NCBI GenBank assembly: GCA_965230345.1
Contig: CBDDKR010000002.1
Span: 1,054,001 to 1,118,000, forward strand
Reading direction: 5' to 3'
Source of the DNA: JADKBO01 sp965230345
GTDB lineage: Bacteria > Bacteroidota > Bacteroidia > Chitinophagales > Saprospiraceae
Length of the DNA stretch: 64,000 nucleotides
Part shown: in pieces, positions 44,760-54,348 of the stretch
Layout: each line of letters starts with the position of its first letter
Position numbering within the stretch: position 1 is the stretch's first letter
Position numbers and translations under genes: made by a program
The notes under the pieces: model-generated
Seen by the model: the letters and a program-made list of their open reading frames with translations, nothing else
The model's database searches: none
Told to the model about the DNA's origin: nothing

Positions 44760-47363
44760 ATGAATAACCTTAAAATTGTACTTTTTTTATGTCTTTTTTC
44801 AAATTTTTTATGGGCTCAATGTCCTATTGCCTTTATTGAAGATCGAATTGCTTGCTCTAATCTACAAGGTGAAGATGCCAGTTTGTTCACATGTGTAGGT
44901 AATGGAGGTACAACATCTCAAAATTTTAAACTTTCGGATTTAATAGGAAATGAATTGTTAGATCCTACTCAAGCGGCTTCCACAGCACAAAAATTATTGA
45001 TTTCTGGGAGTTTGACCATAGATGTGGATTATACATTTGCACCTAATTCTACCATAATATTTGATGGTGCTACAGGTAATAATAATATTATTTTAGAAAG
45101 CAGTATTGACTTTTCTGGTACAAAAATCGTCAGTTGTAATTTCTTTGAAGGGTTTAAGGTGAATGGTGTGAATTTGGATTTAACGCTAGAAGACTCATAT
45201 GTGAAATCTCTACATGAGGGTATTGAAATCAATACAGGCAAGAATTTATCTTCTCTAAAAATTATAAATACAATTATGGATGATGTTGAGTTTATAGGCT
45301 CTTATAGTCCTAGTGAGATAGAAAGCTTTACCTTAAGAGATAGTGAATTTACAAATCGTCTTGAGAGTGGTCTTTATTTTCTTGCAAATACAACGGGGTT
45401 CGAATTTAAGGATTATGACTTTGTGCAAGTGCAGAATTGTACATTTAATTATTTTGTTTACGGTCTGAAGTTTAATAATACAAATGCGTATATAAATAAT
45501 TGTACTTTTAACAAAAATAAATATGGAATTTGTGCAGACGCTGATGTGAACGATGCTGTTTTGAAGGTGACGAATAGTACTTTTGATGATAACGGTTATG
45601 ATCAACTTTATGAAAGTTTAAGTGTCTTGTGTTCCAACAATAACTTTACGAAAACTTCTGGTTATCGTCCCCTTGGATTGCTGACTCCTACTGCTTTAGA
45701 TTTTGATAAAGGAGGAAGTCATTCAGTACAATTTAAGAATAATGTTGTTGATTTCAATACTGGTGGGGTGACTCGAGGTATTATAATTAGACATAATTAC
45801 GGCACATCAGAAATTTCAAGTAATTCCTTTACGGGTGAAAATCTTATCTCCATTAGTAACAATCAGAGTTCGACTATTGTCAATAGAAGCAATACTTTTT
45901 CTCTCACTGGTGGCACGGCTTATGGGATAGAATTAGTAGGGGCACGAAATGTTGAGTGTTATGGAAACAACATTAATATTGGCTCAGGTAGTGGAGAGGG
46001 AATCACGTTATATAATGCTGTTCAGAATGATATAATAACGAATGATATCTCTTCTACCTTACTAAGTAATGAAAATATAGGATTTACCGTAGAGTTTAGT
46101 CAAAAAAATTTAATGTGCAACAATGATATAAGCAATGTTGGGTTTGGAATTCTATTGTATGGAGAGTCTCAATATTCTGACTTCAAATCTAATGACTACG
46201 AAAATTGCTTTACAGGTCTAGCGTATTCTCATCCTCTATTGGGTTTTAATGATTATCCTGCTTATATAAGTAATCAGATTAGGCATGAAAATAAGTGGGT
46301 TAATTCAAGATCTTATGATATAGCACGATATACAAATAATTGGAGAGGAAAGACTATAGTAAAGAATAATTTAGGGGCATTTTACCCCAGTGTGGTCAAT
46401 GATCCCTCTTTGGTAGAAATCGAATTTGGAGCTTCCAACGCTGGGTGCAATACTACCTTACCAAATACAGTATTAACGAGCAATAATGGCATGAGGCTGT
46501 CTACTCATGATTCTTTATTTGTCGAGACATATATGGATTCGATCATTACGTCTATTTTTAAATGCGACAATTTGTTTAATATCTTGTATATGTTCAAAGA
46601 ATTCCCCAATTTATTGACCAACACAACATATGCACAATTTTATGCTGACTATGCAAATACAGATTTGGACATATTGGTAGAGTCTAAACTGCTTATAGAT
46701 ACCATTTGGGATAGTTACGATCAAACCTTTTTGAATAAAGTAATGGTAGAATATGATAAAAGAACAAATAACCAAGAAAATTCATTTGACTTTTATCTAC
46801 AAAAGCTAAATTATTATAATGGTATTTTTACCCAATCGGCATTAAGTAGATTACAAAATCAATATACCCAATTGCAATCTGTATCCAGTATACAAGATTG
46901 TCATGATGGTTATTTGACCTACTTGTTGAATTATTATGAGGGAGTGTTAAATGGTACACTTGATAGTATAGGTAGTGATCCCGAATTAATATCTTTATCT
47001 CAAGAATGTGTTTTAGACAAAGGAGCAAGCGTAGTTTGTGCGAGAAGTTTGAGAAATGTTCGTTTGGATCAAGCTTATGGGTGCCAACAGCAACCAGTGC
47101 TACGATCAGGTGCTGTAGTTAATGAAGGTATATCCGTAAAACCCAATCCCTCTCATGGAGTATATAAAATGGAAGATTTAGATGTTCGGTTGACATATCA
47201 ATATAGGATATTTAATCAGTTAGGAAGTCCGATAAGTCATGGTTCAATGCTTAATCAAAACGAGGCAGTCATTGATTTAAGCTCTTATCCCAGCGGTATT
47301 TATTATTTGATGTTATCTACGCAGGAAGAAGGAGTTCAAACGATTAAGTTGGTTAAAGAATGA
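44760..47363 (+). CDS. T9SS-secreted right-handed beta-helix protein
   Basis: An 867-residue exported protein (signal ending F-L-W-A-Q). Residues about 60-540 show repeated short strands with Asn ladders (I-I-N-T-I, V-Q-N-C-T-F-N-Y, I-N-N-C-T-F-N-K, V-T-N-S-T-F-D-D), as in parallel beta-helix/pectate-lyase-like folds. A helical stretch follows (about 600-740). The last about 75 residues are a type A T9SS sorting domain (V-K-P-N-P-S-H-G-V-Y, G-I-Y-Y-L-M-L-S). It lacks an obvious catalytic signature and may be an adhesin or polysaccharide-binding protein. First gene of an operon of four; the next start overlaps its stop (ATGA). Confidence 0.8.
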   Translation: MNNLKIVLFLCLFSNFLWAQCPIAFIEDRIACSNLQGEDASLFTCVGNGGTTSQNFKLSDLIGNELLDPTQAASTAQKLLISGSLTIDVDYTFAPNSTIIFDGATGNNNIILESSIDFSGTKIVSCNFFEGFKVNGVNLDLTLEDSYVKSLHEGIEINTGKNLSSLKIINTIMDDVEFIGSYSPSEIESFTLRDSEFTNRLESGLYFLANTTGFEFKDYDFVQVQNCTFNYFVYGLKFNNTNAYINNCTFNKNKYGICADADVNDAVLKVTNSTFDDNGYDQLYESLSVLCSNNNFTKTSGYRPLGLLTPTALDFDKGGSHSVQFKNNVVDFNTGGVTRGIIIRHNYGTSEISSNSFTGENLISISNNQSSTIVNRSNTFSLTGGTAYGIELVGARNVECYGNNINIGSGSGEGITLYNAVQNDIITNDISSTLLSNENIGFTVEFSQKNLMCNNDISNVGFGILLYGESQYSDFKSNDYENCFTGLAYSHPLLGFNDYPAYISNQIRHENKWVNSRSYDIARYTNNWRGKTIVKNNLGAFYPSVVNDPSLVEIEFGASNAGCNTTLPNTVLTSNNGMRLSTHDSLFVETYMDSIITSIFKCDNLFNILYMFKEFPNLLTNTTYAQFYADYANTDLDILVESKLLIDTIWDSYDQTFLNKVMVEYDKRTNNQENSFDFYLQKLNYYNGIFTQSALSRLQNQYTQLQSVSSIQDCHDGYLTYLLNYYEGVLNGTLDSIGSDPELISLSQECVLDKGASVVCARSLRNVRLDQAYGCQQQPVLRSGAVVNEGISVKPNPSHGVYKMEDLDVRLTYQYRIFNQLGSPISHGSMLNQNEAVIDLSSYPSGIYYLMLSTQEEGVQTIKLVKE

Positions 47364-48622
47364 TTCAAAAAGTTGTATTGTATATCATAACCATATTATG
47401 GTCATATCCCTGTTTTTCTCAGGGGTATGACCACAATAATTTGTTGAGTGTCTGGCATGATGGCCAGTATAAGGTCATCAATTTGAAACTTGCCGATGAG
47501 GTGGATTTTGAATGGGTAGACATAGACCCTGATTATTTTGCTTCTGATGCACACTTTACGATAAGCGATGCTGATGGCAACCTAGTGGCTTATTCCAATG
47601 GGCTAAATGTATATAATCGCATAGGAAAAGTAATGCGTAGTGGTGGCTATTTTGATCATGATTATGCTTGGAGTTATTATGAAACTAATTTTAAAAGCAG
47701 GGCAGATATATATGAAGACTTGAAGTACAAATATATACCATTTGGAGCTGCAGGAGATGAATATCTAATCTTTTACGCTTCAAAAGTTGGTATAATTAAG
47801 GAGGATAGTTACAACAATCAAATCAAGTACTCTCGTATAAAATCTTCTATGGAAGATGGTCTTGGTGCTTTAATAGAAAAGGACGAAGTACTGTACGATG
47901 GGAGCAAAATGCTCTCTCATGTAGGAGTTTGTCGTCATGCCAATAACAAAGATTTTTGGCTTGTTTTTGTTGATATTATTCAAAACAAATGCATAAAATA
48001 CCTCGTTAACCACAAGGGGATATTAGGTCCCTTTAAAGAACCATTGGTTTTTGATTATTTCACATTGGCGTTAACACAAAGGCCTAAAGTCCTATTTAGC
48101 CCACAAGCGAATAGGATGATCGTGTATGACTATAATGTGATTCGGATATATGATTTTGACAGTTGTACAGGTGCCATTGACTTTGTCCAAAGAATAGATC
48201 ACCATTCTCATATACAGAATATTAGCTTTGCAGCAAGGGATTTTATGTATGTGTCAGATAAGTCTTATTTTACGCAATACAAATTAACGAAAGATTCTTT
48301 TTGTGTTACAGGTGTGCAAAATAGGTTTGATGGACGAAGAAACGATGGTTTCGTTTGGAACGGAGGTATTCTTACAAGGGCAAATTACAAGCTCTATTAC
48401 ATCTCTGATCCTGCGGTACCCGGATTGCACAATAAGATGAAGGGAATAACACTTGAGGAAGATATGTATTTTGTAAGCCTTTTGCCTCATAATACTGTCT
48501 TTGATCATATAGAAGATGAACGGTGTTTGGATTTTGATATAGACGACTCTTTGTTGGTTGACCCCATCCCCTTTGATTACTTTGGGCATTCTTTTTATAA
48601 AGCTAAAAGACCATTGAAATGA
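47360..48622 (+). CDS. Secreted beta-propeller-like protein without sorting domain
   Basis: A 420-residue exported protein (signal ending P-C-F-S-Q). The pattern of repeated beta-blades (F-T-I-S-D-A-D-G-N-L-V-A-Y-S-N-G, Y-L-I-F-Y-A-S, D-F-W-L-V-F-V-D, V-L-F-S-P-Q-A-N-R-M-I-V-Y-D) resembles WD40-like propellers often fused to T9SS domains. Unlike its three operon neighbours it has no P-N-P...G-x-Y sorting domain and ends Y-K-A-K-R-P-L-K. It overlaps both neighbours by 4 bp (ATGA). It may remain periplasmic or function with the next gene product, which has a similar propeller-like body plus a sorting domain. Confidence 0.6.
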   Translation: MIQKVVLYIITILWSYPCFSQGYDHNNLLSVWHDGQYKVINLKLADEVDFEWVDIDPDYFASDAHFTISDADGNLVAYSNGLNVYNRIGKVMRSGGYFDHDYAWSYYETNFKSRADIYEDLKYKYIPFGAAGDEYLIFYASKVGIIKEDSYNNQIKYSRIKSSMEDGLGALIEKDEVLYDGSKMLSHVGVCRHANNKDFWLVFVDIIQNKCIKYLVNHKGILGPFKEPLVFDYFTLALTQRPKVLFSPQANRMIVYDYNVIRIYDFDSCTGAIDFVQRIDHHSHIQNISFAARDFMYVSDKSYFTQYKLTKDSFCVTGVQNRFDGRRNDGFVWNGGILTRANYKLYYISDPAVPGLHNKMKGITLEEDMYFVSLLPHNTVFDHIEDERCLDFDIDDSLLVDPIPFDYFGHSFYKAKRPLK

Positions 48623-49995
48623 GATTTGTTTTGGTATATCTAATGAGTAGTATGATATGGTCGGGAGGTTTGGCTCAACAAGTCATACCTGTCGTGTCTC
48701 ATGTAGATTTTAGTTCGTCAACCAATATTTATAAAGGATTAGATTTTGACATAAATGGTCAACTAAATACAAAGGTTATACCTATCACGTTCAGCGCTGT
48801 TATGGCTGAATACTCTTTCGAAGAAGGACAAACATATTACTCTAACGGCTGCTATATATATAATGAAGAAGGAGAAGTCGTTTCGGATCCGATTTTGCAG
48901 GATAGCAATGCACGTGTATACTGCTCAGAATACGGATCTTTACAAGACAATAAGGTACGGTTTATTAGAGATCAGGACGAATTAAGCCTAATATTTGGTG
49001 AGGTAATGCCATTTTGCTCGGATACGAATTATAAATCTATTAAATCTATAGCGTATGATGGTGAAGATTTTTATAATCCTGCCAAGGCCGTTGTAGAAGG
49101 TCCATTGCTGGATTTTGACTTGTCCAAGGAGCACAAGGAAGAGTTGCTGCTTTATACCTTGGATATAGACTTACAATTGCATGTATACGCTTTTATGATC
49201 GACGAATTTATAAAGCTTAATCAGATAGATCTGACCAAGTTTGGGCTTAAATACCATAAGGATCTTAACTTGTTGGTTGGTCAGAGAAAGTTGATCATAC
49301 ATGGTCATAAGACAGGTATTTTTGTGTTTGACAAGAATTCGGAAAACGAGGTGTCTTTTTCGGGTTTGATTCCATTTTCGTCATCTAAGTTTGAGTCGCG
49401 GACTGTATATTTAGATTCGATGGAAACATTTGTCTTGTGGTCTAATGAAACGGACACAATCATACACCCCGTGAGTTATAATATGTATGCTCTTCATAAG
49501 ACCGATTTGTCGACTGTGGGGTCATCTACCTTTAGTGATCGTATTGTAACGTTGATAGGAGATTTCAACTCTCACCATTGTTACGCCATTGATCAGAACA
49601 ATTGGTTATTGTTTAACAAAAATATGGATCAGTATCTTCTCCATGTGTTTCGAGGTCAAAATGGCCATAATATGGATGCTCAATTTTTACAATTGGATGA
49701 ATATGTACTGCCTGCAATGAAGTATCCATGTATTGATCTCTTAAAAAGCAATACAATAAACCATTCTTTTTCGGAAGATTGCATGGTGTTCCCCAATCCT
49801 GCTTACGATTATCTATATATTAGAAATGCGCCGAACGATACGAGAGTACTCATTTATGATGGTCTTGGTCGGCTAGTCCATGCTGAAGAAAAAGATGTAC
49901 TGACCATTGACCACTTATCCCCAGGACACTATACAGTGAGGCTTCTTTCGGAGCGGTACGGGGATATTAAGAATATGAAGTTTTTAAAGATTTAA
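48619..49995 (+). CDS. T9SS-secreted protein, propeller-like, unknown function
   Basis: A 458-residue exported protein (signal ending G-G-L-A-Q). The body has strand-rich blades (L-I-F-G-E-V-M-P-F, L-L-V-G-Q-R-K-L-I-I-H-G, D-S-M-E-T-F-V-L-W-S-N) and is unassigned. The C-terminal about 70 residues are a T9SS type A sorting domain (V-F-P-N-P-A-Y-D-Y-L, Y-D-G-L-G-R-L, G-H-Y-T-V-R-L). The start codon overlaps the previous stop by 4 bp, so translation is coupled. I do not recognise a specific family. Confidence 0.7.
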   Translation: MRFVLVYLMSSMIWSGGLAQQVIPVVSHVDFSSSTNIYKGLDFDINGQLNTKVIPITFSAVMAEYSFEEGQTYYSNGCYIYNEEGEVVSDPILQDSNARVYCSEYGSLQDNKVRFIRDQDELSLIFGEVMPFCSDTNYKSIKSIAYDGEDFYNPAKAVVEGPLLDFDLSKEHKEELLLYTLDIDLQLHVYAFMIDEFIKLNQIDLTKFGLKYHKDLNLLVGQRKLIIHGHKTGIFVFDKNSENEVSFSGLIPFSSSKFESRTVYLDSMETFVLWSNETDTIIHPVSYNMYALHKTDLSTVGSSTFSDRIVTLIGDFNSHHCYAIDQNNWLLFNKNMDQYLLHVFRGQNGHNMDAQFLQLDEYVLPAMKYPCIDLLKSNTINHSFSEDCMVFPNPAYDYLYIRNAPNDTRVLIYDGLGRLVHAEEKDVLTIDHLSPGHYTVRLLSERYGDIKNMKFLKI

Positions 49996-49998
49996 TCT

Positions 49999-51546
49999 AT
50001 GAAACAAATATGTATAACCTTGTTTGTTGTGTGTGTGGGCCTTCATTTATCTGCTCAATGCATAGATTCTTCATTGATAGATGTGTGGTATTATAGTCCA
50101 ACGGATGAAATAGACTCTATGAATTTAGTCTGTGGATGTGATTCAGTGACCTATTTTGAGGATATGTATGCTCTTAAAATAAAAGGAGTCTCCTCATGGA
50201 AAGATGGACCTTGCAACGATTGTTACAATGAGATCATTCCGGGTTTTGATTTCTTTTGGATAGATACGCTAACCTTAAAAGGCATAAAACCTGTATTGGG
50301 GTGCGACAACAAAACGTATCTAAATGACTTGATGGCTTTGGATGAAGGCATTGTCTCATGGAGTGAAGTAGATACCTGTCAGTGTATAGATTCATCTGTC
50401 ATTGATCTGAGTTATCCGGTTTTTTATCCTTCTCACTTTGATGTAAAGGAGTATAGAGGCTGTGATGGCGTTTTTTATTATTCTATTGAAGAAGCATATT
50501 ATCATCATGGGGTTGTTTCATTTTATCAAGATTTTGGTCCCTGTGAAATCAATACAGAAGTGATTGACACCAATTATATGTGTCCGGATACTATAGACAT
50601 CGTCTGTGGCTGTGATGGCAAGCAATACCAAAATGCCTGCGTAGCAAAATATCATTATGGTATAGATAATTTCTATCAAGGGCCATGTAACTGTACAGAT
50701 ACAGCATATTATGACCATTTTACCATATTGCCATGTAAAAATTCAGAATTAATTTACTTTGATCCTGTATGTGCCTGTGATAATACGACCTACTTGTATC
50801 GATGTCAGGCATTATACGATTATGAAATATCTCTTTTTCAGGATGGACCTTGTCAATGTATAGACTCGAGTTTCATCAACAAGGATCTCGCATATTATCC
50901 GCAATATTTGCCCTATTGTGGATGCGATGGAAATATATATCCTAACCAAGAGGAGGCGGTTTTCAAATATGGAGTTGTTGGCAGTAGACCTTGTGAATGT
51001 AGGGAAGATGCACAGATCGATGATGACTTAGAGTGTTATGACACGGATTATAATCCTGTCTGTGGCTGTGATTCTTTGACTTACCCCAACGAATGTGTGG
51101 CAAAGTTTAAAGCAGGTATAACAAAGTTTAGTAAGGGAGAATGTGGCAATTGTTACGAACCTCAATTGGTGTATGAAGATTATCCTTGTTCTGATGATTA
51201 TGTGCCGGTATGTGGCTGTGATTCGATTACGTATCAAAATGCCTGTGTTGCGAGGTTTCAGAAGGGTATTATGTCTTGGACGAATGGACCTTGTATAACG
51301 AGTGTGTCTGATTCTCAAATTGAAAGATTTTCGACAGTTTATCCAAACCCAAGTGGAGGAGAATACATTATACAAGCAAAATATCGAGAATACTCAATAG
51401 AAGTCTTTAATCTTAGTGGAGAGAAAATAAGATTTAATCAAATTGATAACAACTTAGATATTTCGTCCAACAGTGCTGGTGTTTATCTGCTAAGAATAGA
51501 ATTTGATAACAGTTTAGTCGAGAATCATCGGCTTATAATGCTTTAA
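49999..51546 (+). CDS. T9SS-secreted protein with eight Kazal-like domains
   Basis: A 515-residue exported protein (signal ending L-H-L-S-A-Q). It is a string of about eight Cys-rich modules of 45-55 residues (to about residue 432). The best carry the Kazal core V-C-G-C-D-x-x-T-Y-x-N-x-C-x-A and a closing G-x-C, in particular modules 4, 7 and 8; others are degenerate and lack the second Cys pair. Kazal domains inhibit serine proteases; specificities cannot be read from sequence. The last about 75 residues are a T9SS sorting domain (V-Y-P-N-P-S-G-G-E-Y, V-Y-L-L-R-I). It lies 3 bp after the previous gene and ends the operon. Confidence 0.82.
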   Translation: MKQICITLFVVCVGLHLSAQCIDSSLIDVWYYSPTDEIDSMNLVCGCDSVTYFEDMYALKIKGVSSWKDGPCNDCYNEIIPGFDFFWIDTLTLKGIKPVLGCDNKTYLNDLMALDEGIVSWSEVDTCQCIDSSVIDLSYPVFYPSHFDVKEYRGCDGVFYYSIEEAYYHHGVVSFYQDFGPCEINTEVIDTNYMCPDTIDIVCGCDGKQYQNACVAKYHYGIDNFYQGPCNCTDTAYYDHFTILPCKNSELIYFDPVCACDNTTYLYRCQALYDYEISLFQDGPCQCIDSSFINKDLAYYPQYLPYCGCDGNIYPNQEEAVFKYGVVGSRPCECREDAQIDDDLECYDTDYNPVCGCDSLTYPNECVAKFKAGITKFSKGECGNCYEPQLVYEDYPCSDDYVPVCGCDSITYQNACVARFQKGIMSWTNGPCITSVSDSQIERFSTVYPNPSGGEYIIQAKYREYSIEVFNLSGEKIRFNQIDNNLDISSNSAGVYLLRIEFDNSLVENHRLIML

Positions 51547-51868
51547 GACAAGAAAATAACAGATTTTTAGTACAAATTCTAAGAATACTTTTAATGGTAT
51601 ATACTGTATTTTTAGAGCTTATTACTGATCATTTTTTGGAGGGTTTTGATTTATTAAGGATAGTATAATTTGTCAAAATGGGGATTAAGCGCTGAATATA
51701 AGTGGCTAATGGCTGTGTTTGGATGAATTTTTGCTGTTGATTAAGGGTAAGGTTTATCAACTCACCTCTAATCTCAACATCATGCAATCTACATTTTTAT
51801 TGAAATCATCTACTATAATTGGAAATGATCTCGATTATATCAGAATCTAGAAATAAGGTATTCTGTTT
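51547..51868. other. Gene-free stretch between the Kazal gene and the epimerase gene
   Basis: This AT-rich 322 bp lies at the 3' ends of two convergent genes. I see no coding potential, strong hairpin or repeat. Confidence 0.5.
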
Positions 51869-52771
51869 TTATATTAAATCCTGTAAAGCAGATTGGAGTG
51901 AGGGAAATTTTAAGCTAAAACCAGAATCTAAGAGTTTTTGGTTGCTAATGGGATTTCCTTCTGTTAACATCGTTGCCATTTTACCGAGCATCATGTTCAA
52001 GACAAAAGAGGGAACGTTTGGCAGAAATAGTTTTCTGTTCAAAAGGTTGGCAACTTCAGAAGTAATTTCTTGGTTGGTGTTTTGTTCGGTTGCTACTAAG
52101 TTGTAAACTCCGGTAGTCTCTTCATTAGATATAATGTAATCAATTGCTTGAACGACATCTCTTATATGAATCCAAGGAAATGCTTGTTGCCCACTTCCTA
52201 GAGCAGCTCCAAAACCTTTTTTGATTGGAGATAATATCTTAGGAAATGCTCCTTGTGATTTGTCTAAAATAATTCCAAATCTTAGTCTAATCTCTCTATT
52301 AGAAATGCCATCATGGTAGAATTTTGATGCATTTTTCTCCCAGTCAATGCATACATTAGCTAAAAAATCATTTCCAGGTGAATCATTTTCTTTCTGAGCT
52401 AAATTTCTTTTTTTCGTACCGTAATAGCCAATACCTGACCCTGAAAGAATCGTTTTTATGGTTTGATTCCTATTTTTCAGTGTGTTATAAAGCAATTCCA
52501 AGCTTTGAATTCTACTATTGTAAATGAGTTGCTTTCTTGAAGAAGTCCATCGTTTATCAGCAATTCCTGCTCCTGCTAAATGCAATATGTGATCTACGTT
52601 TTCAAGAGCACTAGAATCTATGTATTGATTGATAATTTCCCATTTGTAAGTATTACCACCTTTGGCTAAACGTGATAAGAACTTAAAGTTGTACTTATGT
52701 GAATACATTTGGTAGAAAGCTTGAGCAAGCATGCCATTTTTACCAGTAATCAGAATCGTTTCTTTATGCAT
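51869..52771 (-). CDS. TIGR01777-family NAD(P)-dependent epimerase
   Basis: A 300-residue extended short-chain dehydrogenase of the TIGR01777/YfcH type. The Rossmann motif is degenerate: I-T-G-K-N-G-M-L-A-Q. Family motifs include L-H-L-A-G-A-G-I-A-D-K-R-W, S-G-S-G-I-G-Y-Y-G and the F-P-W-I-H-I-R-D-V-V block, followed by Y-N-L-V-A-T-E in place of N-L-x-A-P. The family's reaction is not established. It is followed (minus strand) only by a gene-free stretch, and preceded by a GT39-like gene on the same strand 79 bp away. Confidence 0.85.
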   Translation of the reverse strand: MHKETILITGKNGMLAQAFYQMYSHKYNFKFLSRLAKGGNTYKWEIINQYIDSSALENVDHILHLAGAGIADKRWTSSRKQLIYNSRIQSLELLYNTLKNRNQTIKTILSGSGIGYYGTKKRNLAQKENDSPGNDFLANVCIDWEKNASKFYHDGISNREIRLRFGIILDKSQGAFPKILSPIKKGFGAALGSGQQAFPWIHIRDVVQAIDYIISNEETTGVYNLVATEQNTNQEITSEVANLLNRKLFLPNVPSFVLNMMLGKMATMLTEGNPISNQKLLDSGFSLKFPSLQSALQDLI

Positions 52772-52850
52772 TGAAAACCAAAATAAAAGTCAGTACTATT
52801 AGTCTAACAATGATCTATCTATCAATTGTTCAATGTGATAGGTTAAAGTT

Positions 52851-54245
52851 TTAGTTTGGGCGTTTATAAAGAATGATTTTCACTCCAAAACCATTGGAGG
52901 AATATATCTTTTCCCAATATTGATTAAGTTTTTCATATTGATCATCTGTGAAATCATTCATGATGTTGCTATAAAAAACATAGTTGTCTTGATCAAATTG
53001 TAGACGTTTGAAACCATAAGTTTTAGTTGAAAGGTTTCTGAATTTCAAAGGACCAATTTCGGGAAACACTGTGCCAATTGAGTCTATCGGAATATCTTTT
53101 TCATCGATCCATTGTATTAGTTCATTCCGTTGTTTATAATAAGGAACATGGGCTAATGTACTGTCCCATCCTTGACTGATGTGATCAGGATATATCCAGA
53201 AATTTCCCATAAAGAGAAATGTTATAGAAAGTATTCCAAATAATCTGAATTTGTAAAACTTCTTTAAATTGTAAAAAATGGTTGCAAACACGAGAGAGCC
53301 GACAAGCATTAAGGGTAAAAGATACCTATGAGCAGAAAGGGCATTATGTAAAATAAATGAAGGGCTTAAAAAGATTAAGACGGTAAAAAAAAGTATGAGT
53401 TGTGGTTTTATTTTTAACGTTTTAGGGCCATATCGAAGAATGGCAATCGAAATAAAGAGCCAAATTATTATGCGTCCAAAATCGAATAATCTCCATAAGA
53501 AAAGAGCAATATTCTTCAACATAATATTGAAATCAACAATTTGAAAGGATGGTGCCCATGGTGAATCATCATGGTGCCCAATCCAACCTGTATGGATATA
53601 ATGATATATAAGAAAAACAAGGGCAAATAGACCCGCAGGAACAAAAGAGTAGGCCTTCTGTATTAAGTGTTTAAAACTGAATTTTTGATCCAAGATAATA
53701 GTGAAAAAATATAGTGACGCCACAATCATCATGCCTCGGAGACTAACCATGGTCAAAAGAAGGCTAGACAGGGTAATGATCATGTGTTTTTTTCGAAGAA
53801 CACCATAAACCGCAGATACAAACATGGATGCTACTACAATGTCAGGACTAACCAGGATAAATTGACTGGATAGGGTTGGGTCTGTTAGAGTTAGGATGAA
53901 GGCAATAAAACCAAACTTGTAGTCGGTGAAATGTGTGATTAATTGATACCAATAATAGAAAAATAAAACAAGGAATGGGAACATTGCCCAATGACTTGCC
54001 TGTAAAGATGTGTCTCCAATTATTTTCCAGATTAGAGCCAAATAAAAACCAAAAATCGGAGGGTGTCCACTATCAATATCAGTAGGAAGAATGAATTGAC
54101 TAAAATCGTGCTCGAAGAAAAACAATCCTTGTTTTGCTCCTAATTGAACCGTATCCCAAAAGAATACATTGTCTTGAGCAAGGAAGCAATAAACCCCTGC
54201 AAGAATTACGGAAACTATAATTGGAAGTTTAACTTTCAAATCCAC
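52851..54245 (-). CDS. GT39/ArnT-like membrane glycosyltransferase family protein
   Basis: A 464-residue integral membrane protein with about 10 hydrophobic helices. Near the N terminus an aromatic-acid element (F-F-W-D-T-V-Q-L) and a later D-I-D-S-G-H-P-P-I-F-G match the GT-C glycosyltransferase fold, in which the acidic loop acts in transfer from polyprenyl-phosphate sugars. It starts with a GTG at 54245; there is no nearby ATG. The C-terminal about 90 residues are extracytoplasmic. The acceptor, protein or lipid, is not identifiable. It lies beyond the terminator of the peroxidase gene. Confidence 0.65.
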   Translation of the reverse strand: MDLKVKLPIIVSVILAGVYCFLAQDNVFFWDTVQLGAKQGLFFFEHDFSQFILPTDIDSGHPPIFGFYLALIWKIIGDTSLQASHWAMFPFLVLFFYYWYQLITHFTDYKFGFIAFILTLTDPTLSSQFILVSPDIVVASMFVSAVYGVLRKKHMIITLSSLLLTMVSLRGMMIVASLYFFTIILDQKFSFKHLIQKAYSFVPAGLFALVFLIYHYIHTGWIGHHDDSPWAPSFQIVDFNIMLKNIALFLWRLFDFGRIIIWLFISIAILRYGPKTLKIKPQLILFFTVLIFLSPSFILHNALSAHRYLLPLMLVGSLVFATIFYNLKKFYKFRLFGILSITFLFMGNFWIYPDHISQGWDSTLAHVPYYKQRNELIQWIDEKDIPIDSIGTVFPEIGPLKFRNLSTKTYGFKRLQFDQDNYVFYSNIMNDFTDDQYEKLNQYWEKIYSSNGFGVKIILYKRPN

Positions 54246-54292
54246 AAATGCCTAGATTTCTTAGGATAAATAACAAAAAGCGTCTAATAAAT

Positions 54293-54324
54293 AAAGCTCT
54301 ATCTTCTCATGAAGATAGAGCTTT
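54293..54324. terminator. Strong hairpin after the peroxidase gene
   Basis: AAAGCTCTATCTTC (54293-54306), loop TCAT and GAAGATAGAGCTTT (54311-54324) form a perfect 14-pair stem. It lies 24 bp after the stop of the peroxidase gene (minus strand) and just upstream of the GT39-like gene. The T run after it on the minus strand is weak (ATTTATT). Confidence 0.75.
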
Positions 54325-54348
54325 AAACAAAAAACTAACCTTTAAATA

